Origin: Rhizobium sp. Q54
GTDB lineage: Bacteria > Pseudomonadota > Alphaproteobacteria > SMXS01
Reading direction: 5' to 3'
Length of the DNA: 10,745 bases
Assembly (NCBI GenBank): GCA_945872035.1
Contig: CAMBYA010000053.1
Span: 1-10,745 of the forward strand
Shown here piece after piece: positions 6,960-10,745 of the stretch. The notes under the pieces were generated by a model that was not told the origin of the DNA, searched no databases, and was given only the letters and a program-made list of their open reading frames with translations. How positions within the stretch are numbered: position 1 is the first letter of the stretch; each line of letters opens with the position of its first letter. The position numbers and the translations under genes were made by a program.

Positions 6960-7871
6960 TTATCGCACGCTGTAGAGCTCGGTCAGCACCCCGTAGGATT
7001 GCTGCAGATTCAGTTCCGTGTCGTTTCGCGCGTCGGTCGCGCCCACCGAATCCCAGTAGGCGAGGGCGGCCTTGCCCAGCTCGACCGCCTCTTCCACGTC
7101 GGCGGATACCTTGTTGTACGCGCCGCGCACCGTGAGGGCCTGGGCGAGATTGCCCTGGATGATCGCCTTCTGTCCCGGCACGTTCAGCGCGTCGACCATG
7201 GCAAGCGCCCCGCGCAGCTGGGTCACCGCCTCGTCGGTCGGCGTCACGTCGTTGCTCAGCATGGCCTGCTCGATCAGCGCGCTCGCCATGTTCACCTGGA
7301 TGCGGACACGCTCGCGGTCGACGGGCTTGATCGTCGGATCGGACAGCGCCGACCGGAACGTCTCGTTGGCCTGCTTCATGGAGGCGACGTCCTTGGCCAT
7401 GCTGCCCTTGGTCCACTGGGCGATGGCCAGGCTGTTCATCAGGCCGGGCCACTGCTCCGGCTGCGAATCACGGGCGAACAGCGCCGCCGATTCGAACGCG
7501 GCGATGGCCTCGTCCAGCCGGCCGCGGTCGTTGGTGCGGCGCGCCAGCATCACCAGCGCCGTGCCGACATTCTTGTTGGCCGCGACCCACAGGGCGCCCC
7601 GGCCGCCGGTTTCCAGCGAAGCCAGCACGGCGGACGCCGCATCGGCGCCGCGGCGGATCATGCCGACGTCGCCGCTCAGGTCGCCCAGCCGGAACATGGC
7701 TTCGGCGCGGCGCAACGCCTGCTCGGTGGGGGCGCCGGTAGCGGGAATCTTCGCGATGACCGCCTGCAGGTCGGCCGGGTTGGCGTCCGACAGGTCGGGC
7801 TCGGCGGCGATTGCCGGGCCGGAGAGGGCGGCGGCCAGCACGAGTACGGCGATGAACGGTCTGATGGGCAT
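6960..7871 (-). CDS. Secreted TPR-like repeat protein of unknown function
   Basis: A 303-residue protein I cannot name. Residues 1-23 form a signal peptide (MPIRPFIAVLVLAAALSGPA, then a small-residue cleavage region AIAA), so it should be periplasmic or exported. The rest is helical with about four and a half TPR-like units of roughly 47 residues, near 95-130, 141-176, 188-223 and 235-270. Each has the pattern of a small-residue A helix (NxAxAL or similar) followed by EAxxxFxxAL. No enzymatic motif, transmembrane helix or lipobox is seen. TPRs usually hold protein partners. The start at 7871 is supported by GGAGGA (complement of 7878-7883) six bases away. It leads a two-gene unit with the reductase. 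A possible promoter (TTGCAA complement 7915-7920 and TAAGAT complement 7890-7895) has a long 19-base spacer and is weak. Confidence 0.85.
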   Translation of the reverse strand: MPIRPFIAVLVLAAALSGPAIAAEPDLSDANPADLQAVIAKIPATGAPTEQALRRAEAMFRLGDLSGDVGMIRRGADAASAVLASLETGGRGALWVAANKNVGTALVMLARRTNDRGRLDEAIAAFESAALFARDSQPEQWPGLMNSLAIAQWTKGSMAKDVASMKQANETFRSALSDPTIKPVDRERVRIQVNMASALIEQAMLSNDVTPTDEAVTQLRGALAMVDALNVPGQKAIIQGNLAQALTVRGAYNKVSADVEEAVELGKAALAYWDSVGATDARNDTELNLQQSYGVLTELYSVR

Positions 7872-7985
7872 GCAAGATCCTCCGCGAGCATCTTAATGCC
7901 CGGCTCCGTGGCGTTTGCAAGCATGACGAGACGGCGCTTGCATCGGCACGCCATGTCGAGGATAACGGCCCATCGCCATCAGCGT

Positions 7986-7999
7986 TATGTTATAACAAA
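7986..7999 (+). promoter_or_regulatory. Zur-like operator overlapping a TATAAC -10 at the ZIP gene start
   Basis: A perfect 10-base palindrome TGTTATAACA (7988-7997), with one further pair T7986/A7999 across one mismatch, ends five bases before the transporter ATG. It is an AT-rich island in very GC-rich DNA. The core matches the TGTTATA/TATAACA half-sites recalled for proteobacterial Zur boxes. TATAAC (7991-7996) also reads as a -10, putting the transcript start at about the A of ATG 8003. Zinc-bound Zur here would block RNA polymerase. No good -35 is visible. The zur gene is not in the window. Confidence 0.62.
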
Positions 8000-8002
8000 G
8001 AC

Positions 8003-8653
8003 ATGTATCTGGCCGCCGGCATCACCGCCCTGCTCATCGGGCCGATCGTCTACCAGTTCCTGCACGGGCTGGCGAGGATCCGGCGCGCGCTCGATCTGGC
8101 GGTCACCGGCGTGATCACCGCGCTGGCTTTACTCATCCTCTGGGACACCGGCGAGACGGGTGGCTGGCTGACCGTTGCGTTCGCGCTGGTGGGCCTCGCC
8201 GGCCCGCTGGCCGCCGAAGCGCTGCTGCACCGGGAACGCGGCGTCCACGCCGCGACCCTGGTCGTCGGCGTGGCAGGCCTGCTGCTGCACAGCGCCGCCG
8301 ACGGCGCGGCGCTGCTCAGTGGCCATCTGGGACATCATGAGGCGCTGTCGCTCGCCGTGGTGCTGCACAACGTGCCGGCCGGGCTGGCGATCTGGTGGCT
8401 GGTACAGACCAATGTAGGCACCCGCGCCGCGGCTTTCGTGCTCGGCCTGCTGGCGGCGGCGACGGTGGCGGGATATTTCGCCGCGTCGGCGGTGGCGAGC
8501 GTCGCCAGCGAGGCCGAGTTCGCCTGGCTGCAGGCCTTCGTCGCCGGCTCGCTTCTGCACCTGACCTATCACCGGCTGCGCCATGGGCACAGTGGCCACG
8601 CAATCAACGGCCACGAGCATCATGGCCACGGCGATTCCGGGCACCGCCATTGA
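8003..8653 (+). CDS. ZIP-like metal (probably zinc) transporter
   Basis: A 216-residue membrane protein with about seven hydrophobic segments (near 3-23, 32-48, 54-75, 82-105, 114-136, 141-164 and 172-190). The fourth and fifth carry ZIP-style metal-site motifs: HSAADG (H96, D100) and VVLHNVPAGLA (H122, N123, P125). Classical ZIP has HNxPEG; here Ala126 replaces Glu. The last 27 residues hold ten histidines (RHGHSGHAINGHEHHGHG), a likely cytoplasmic or periplasmic metal-binding tail; in classical ZIPs the His-rich region is an internal loop. It should move zinc or a similar divalent ion across the inner membrane. The start is ATG 8003; no clear Shine-Dalgarno precedes it, and a leaderless mRNA is possible. 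The Zur-like site supports zinc uptake. Direction and metal are inferred. Confidence 0.8.
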   Translation: MYLAAGITALLIGPIVYQFLHGLARIRRALDLAVTGVITALALLILWDTGETGGWLTVAFALVGLAGPLAAEALLHRERGVHAATLVVGVAGLLLHSAADGAALLSGHLGHHEALSLAVVLHNVPAGLAIWWLVQTNVGTRAAAFVLGLLAAATVAGYFAASAVASVASEAEFAWLQAFVAGSLLHLTYHRLRHGHSGHAINGHEHHGHGDSGHRH

Positions 8654-8796
8654 CGCGTGCCGTTGCCTTCGACTGTGACGGAGTTACATCTTTTCTTTGC
8701 CGCGACTGCTTGGTACAGCATGCGCAGAGATGGAAACGCCAACCGGCCTGAACCAAAAATCCCGCCGGACCACAAACATCAGAGAAGGCTGCTGCC

Positions 8797-9708
8797 ATGA
8801 AATTCGCTCTCGGACCTGTCACGGGCCTCGTGCTCGCCTGCCTTGCGCTGACGGGTTGCGACAAAAAGGCTCCCGACGAGCAGGCCAAGGCCGAGGATGC
8901 CGTCGTCGCGACGGTCAACGGGCAGAAAATCCGCCAGTCCGACGTCGCCCAGCTCTACAACGCGCTGCCCGGCCAGTATCGCCAGCTGCCGATCGAGTTC
9001 CTGCAGGACCAGCTGGTCGAGCGGCTGGTCGACCAGAAGCTGGTGGTTGCCAAGGCGAAGTCCGACGGCACCGAGAAGAACGCCAAGTACAAGGAGCGCC
9101 TGGCCTCGGCGAAGGACCAGATACTCGAAGACGTCTGGCTGACCAGCGAGATCGACAAGCGCTTGTCGCCGGAGCGGCTCAAAAAGGCCTATGACGAGAT
9201 GGTCAAGGGCTTCAAGCCATCGGCGGAGTACAAGGCCAGTCATATCCTGGTGAAGACCGAGGAAGAGGGCAAGCAGGTGATCGCCGACCTCGCCCGGGGC
9301 GCCGATTTCGCCACCCTCGCCAAGGCGAAGTCGCTGGACCAGGGGTCGGCCGCCGAGGGCGGCAACCTGGGCGACTACTTCGCCCCTGACAAGATGGTGC
9401 CCGAGTTTGCCCAGGCCGTGACCGCGCTCAAGCCGGGCGAGGTCTCCAAGACTCCGGTGAAGAGCCAGTATGGCTGGCATGTCATCAAGGTGGTCGACAC
9501 CCGCCAGAGCACGCCGCCCAAGCAGGCGGACGTGGAGGCTCAGCTCAGGGAGTCCGAGCGAGACAAGGTCGTGCAGGAAATCCTCGACGAGTTGCGCGGC
9601 AAGGCCAAGATCGAGAAGCCGAAGCCCGCCGCCGAAGCCGGCTCGGGCCACGAAGGCCATGACGCGCCGCCGCCGCCCGCCGAACCGGCCAAGCCCGAAG
9701 GCAAGTAG
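8797..9708 (+). CDS. Parvulin-type peptidyl-prolyl cis-trans isomerase, lipoprotein
   Basis: A 303-residue PpiC/SurA-like foldase. The N terminus is a lipoprotein signal with lipobox LTGC (C21), so the mature protein should be membrane-anchored in the envelope. Residues about 35-135 form a SurA_N-like helical region beginning VVATVNGQKIRQSDVA, and residues about 145-237 form the parvulin domain (YKASHILVKTEEEG, GADFATLAKAKSLD, GGNLGDYFAPDKMVPEF, YGWHVIKVVD). The C-terminal tail (about 265-303) is low-complexity, rich in Pro, Ala, Glu and Lys. It should help fold exported proteins. AGAAGG (8783-8788) eight bases before ATG 8797 supports the start. The 143-base gap upstream shows no convincing promoter. 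A strong terminator follows, so its transcript ends here. Similar alphaproteobacterial genes often sit near secA, but secA is not in this window. Confidence 0.92.
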   Translation: MKFALGPVTGLVLACLALTGCDKKAPDEQAKAEDAVVATVNGQKIRQSDVAQLYNALPGQYRQLPIEFLQDQLVERLVDQKLVVAKAKSDGTEKNAKYKERLASAKDQILEDVWLTSEIDKRLSPERLKKAYDEMVKGFKPSAEYKASHILVKTEEEGKQVIADLARGADFATLAKAKSLDQGSAAEGGNLGDYFAPDKMVPEFAQAVTALKPGEVSKTPVKSQYGWHVIKVVDTRQSTPPKQADVEAQLRESERDKVVQEILDELRGKAKIEKPKPAAEAGSGHEGHDAPPPPAEPAKPEGK

Positions 9709-9741
9709 GGCCTTCAGGCGGCAACAAGCAGGATGGAAGAC

Positions 9742-9778
9742 GCGGCGCCGGGAAAAACTTCCGGCGCCGCTTTTCTTT
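9742..9778 (+). terminator. Strong intrinsic terminator after the PPIase gene
   Basis: GCGGCGCCGG (9742-9751) pairs perfectly with CCGGCGCCGC (9761-9770) around a 9-base loop, followed by TTTTCTTT (9771-9778). It lies 33 bases after the PPIase stop and is oriented for that gene. On the minus strand no T run follows, so it is probably not the gcrA terminator. Confidence 0.93.
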
Positions 9779-9789
9779 CAGTGCTTTTT

Positions 9790-9866
9790 GCGAGCGTCGC
9801 GACGCAATCCAGCCCTGCCGCCGCACAGCGATCAACGGCGCAGCTGGATCGCGTCTCTACGCTCGC
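9790..9866. repeat. 77-base imperfect inverted repeat able to form one long hairpin
   Basis: Nested pairings by eye: GCGAGCGT (9790-9797) with ACGCTCGC (9859-9866); GACGC (9801-9805) with GCGTC (9851-9855); ATCCAG (9807-9812) with CTGGAT (9844-9849); CTG (9815-9817) with CAG (9841-9843); CGCCG (9819-9823) with CGGCG (9836-9840). The result is 27 pairs with small internal loops and a 12-base terminal loop. A perfect 12-base palindrome (9794-9805) overlaps one arm. It lies between the PPIase terminator and the gcrA stop. No T run flanks it in either direction, no tRNA cloverleaf fits, and no protein frame explains it. It could be a gcrA 3' mRNA structure, a small RNA or a dispersed repeat. Confidence 0.6.
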
Positions 9867-9896
9867 GAAGTTACTCTGATCATTAGGGGACGAACC

Positions 9897-10337
9897 CTAC
9901 CGGTTGCTGCGGCGGCGGTCCTTGCGCGGCTGCGGCGCCTGGTAGGCGATCGACGCGTGATGCTGGCAATAGGGCTGGCCCGGCGTCGACTTGCGGCCGC
10001 AGAAGCGGAAATCCGCGTCGCCCGGATGGCCCATGGGCCATTTGCACATGCGGTCGGTGAGGGTCAGGATGGTGATGATCTCCGGCTCGACCTTCGGCGC
10101 GGGCTTCTCGACCTTCGGCGCCTTCTTCACCGGCTTGGCCACCGGCTCGGCGGCTTCCTCGGCGGGCTTCTTCACCGGCGACGGGCGCGACGACAGGCCA
10201 AGGCGGTGTGCCTTGCCGATCACCGCGTTGCGGGTCACGTCACCGCCGAGTTCCTCGGCGATCTGGCTCGCGCTGAGGCCCTTCTTCCAAAGAGTCTTAA
10301 GAAGTTCGACCCGTTCGTCGGTCCAACCCAAGGTCAT
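9897..10337 (-). CDS. gcrA: GcrA family cell-cycle regulator
   Basis: A 146-residue protein starting MTLGWTDERVELLKTLWKKG, the N-terminal helix-turn-helix of GcrA, with the continuation QIAEELGGDVTRNAVIGKAH. A Lys/Pro/Ala/Glu-rich linker (about residues 55-90) precedes the conserved C-terminal domain: CKWPMGHPG, FRFCGR, PYCQHHASIAYQ. In Caulobacter, GcrA binds sigma70 holoenzyme and activates promoters carrying CcrM-methylated GANTC sites, coordinating replication and division genes. The start at 10337 is chosen because family proteins begin here; the open frame extends 69 codons upstream through the promoter region without homology. AGGA eight bases upstream is a modest ribosome site. It is divergent from an ABC permease, with 193 bases between them, and no GANTC site is seen in that gap. 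Confidence 0.96.
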   Translation of the reverse strand: MTLGWTDERVELLKTLWKKGLSASQIAEELGGDVTRNAVIGKAHRLGLSSRPSPVKKPAEEAAEPVAKPVKKAPKVEKPAPKVEPEIITILTLTDRMCKWPMGHPGDADFRFCGRKSTPGQPYCQHHASIAYQAPQPRKDRRRSNR

Positions 10338-10368
10338 CGTCAAAATCCTGTCCGGAGTTCGGGGGCGC

Positions 10369-10397
10369 ACCCTACAGAAAACGCCCGTTTCGGTCAA
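10369..10397 (-). promoter_or_regulatory. Candidate gcrA promoter
   Basis: On the minus strand TTGACC (complement of 10392-10397), 17 bases, then TAGGGT (complement of 10369-10374) would start transcription about 25 bases before the gcrA ATG. The -35 and the spacing are good, the -10 is poor. Motif evidence only. Confidence 0.42.
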
Positions 10398-10530
10398 TTG
10401 CCACACATAGGACGGCGATTGGTGATTTTCAAACCCGGCCGCACAGCCTTCGTGCGTCGCCGCACATTCGTGCAGCCTTGCCGAATTCCGGGCCTCGCGG
10501 TAGAAGCGGCGCCGAGGAACTGAAGCCGCC

Positions 10531-10745
10531 ATGCACAAGATCATCGAACCGCCCGCCTATGCCGTCCGCCCGATGGGCGCCGTCAACTGGATCGGGCTGT
10601 GGACGCTGTACTGCAAGGAGGTGAAGCGGTTCATGAAGGTGATCATGCAGACGGTGTTCGCGCCGGCGGTGACCACCATCCTGTTCTTCACCATCTTCAT
10701 GCTGGCGCTGGGCGGCGATCACCGGGTGGTGAACGGCCACCCGTT
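10531..10745 (+). CDS. ABC-2 type transporter permease, N-terminal part (3' truncated)
   Basis: The frame opens at ATG 10531 and is still open at the window edge, giving 71 residues. It begins MHKIIEPPAYAVRPMGAVNW and continues with an amphipathic cytoplasmic stretch LWTLYCKEVKRFMKVIMQT and the first membrane helix FAPAVTTILFFTIFMLALGG (about residues 43-62). That layout, with the KEvkRF...q.v.aP.v...L.f.vF pattern, is typical of YadH-like ABC-2 permeases, membrane subunits of exporters of polysaccharides, drugs or lipids paired with a separate ATPase. The ATPase is not in view and the substrate is unknown. A ribosome site is weak (GAGGA 12 bases upstream). It is divergent from gcrA. Confidence 0.8.
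   Translation, partial: MHKIIEPPAYAVRPMGAVNWIGLWTLYCKEVKRFMKVIMQTVFAPAVTTILFFTIFMLALGGDHRVVNGHP

Noticed and set aside
6879..8114. 411-residue open frame on the plus strand opposite the TPR-like gene
   Set aside because: It runs across the divergent promoter region and into the ZIP gene, and lacks a domain. The minus-strand gene has a signal peptide and a strong Shine-Dalgarno.
9790..9900. Degenerate tRNA or attachment site (the segment near 9842-9855 resembles a D arm)
   Set aside because: No T arm, anticodon stem or acceptor arrangement can be fitted, and the same bases pair better in the long hairpin.
10338..10544. N-terminal extension of gcrA by 69 codons
   Set aside because: The extension passes through the likely promoter and has no similarity to GcrA; family proteins begin at MxxWTDERVE.

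Overview
The window looks like core chromosome of a high-GC alphaproteobacterium. The taxonomic evidence is a gcrA gene (a cell-cycle regulator largely confined to Alphaproteobacteria), a SAM-II riboswitch (a class found mostly in alphaproteobacteria) ahead of a metZ operon, and the metZ-apaG gene pair. Genus cannot be read from the sequence. There are no transposases, CRISPR arrays, phage genes, rRNAs or tRNAs.

Left part (1-3700, all plus strand): the 3' end of a hybrid sensor histidine kinase is followed within 10 bases by a SAM-II riboswitch joined to an intrinsic terminator. This controls an FMN-binding PaiB-like gene that overlaps metZ by ATGA. Then come apaG and folE. The riboswitch region contains a duplicated heptamer that gives a clear terminator/antiterminator switch, so methionine synthesis by direct sulfhydrylation is probably shut off when SAM is plentiful.

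Middle (3701-7871): argE (arginine synthesis) and an HSL-type alpha/beta hydrolase lie on the plus strand. The hydrolase runs tail-to-tail, one base apart, into a minus-strand pair: a secreted TPR-like protein of unknown function and, downstream of it, an aldo/keto reductase.

Right part (7872-10745): a short ZIP-like metal transporter with a His-rich tail has a Zur-like palindrome directly over its start region, suggesting zinc-controlled expression. A parvulin-type peptidyl-prolyl isomerase lipoprotein follows, ending in a strong terminator. After it comes an unexplained 77-base imperfect inverted repeat able to fold into one long hairpin, then gcrA (minus strand), and divergently the start of an ABC-2 type permease that runs off the window.

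Most genes are ordinary housekeeping functions. The parts worth a second look are regulatory and non-coding: the SAM-II attenuator, the Zur-like operator with a possibly leaderless transporter mRNA, and the structured element beside gcrA.
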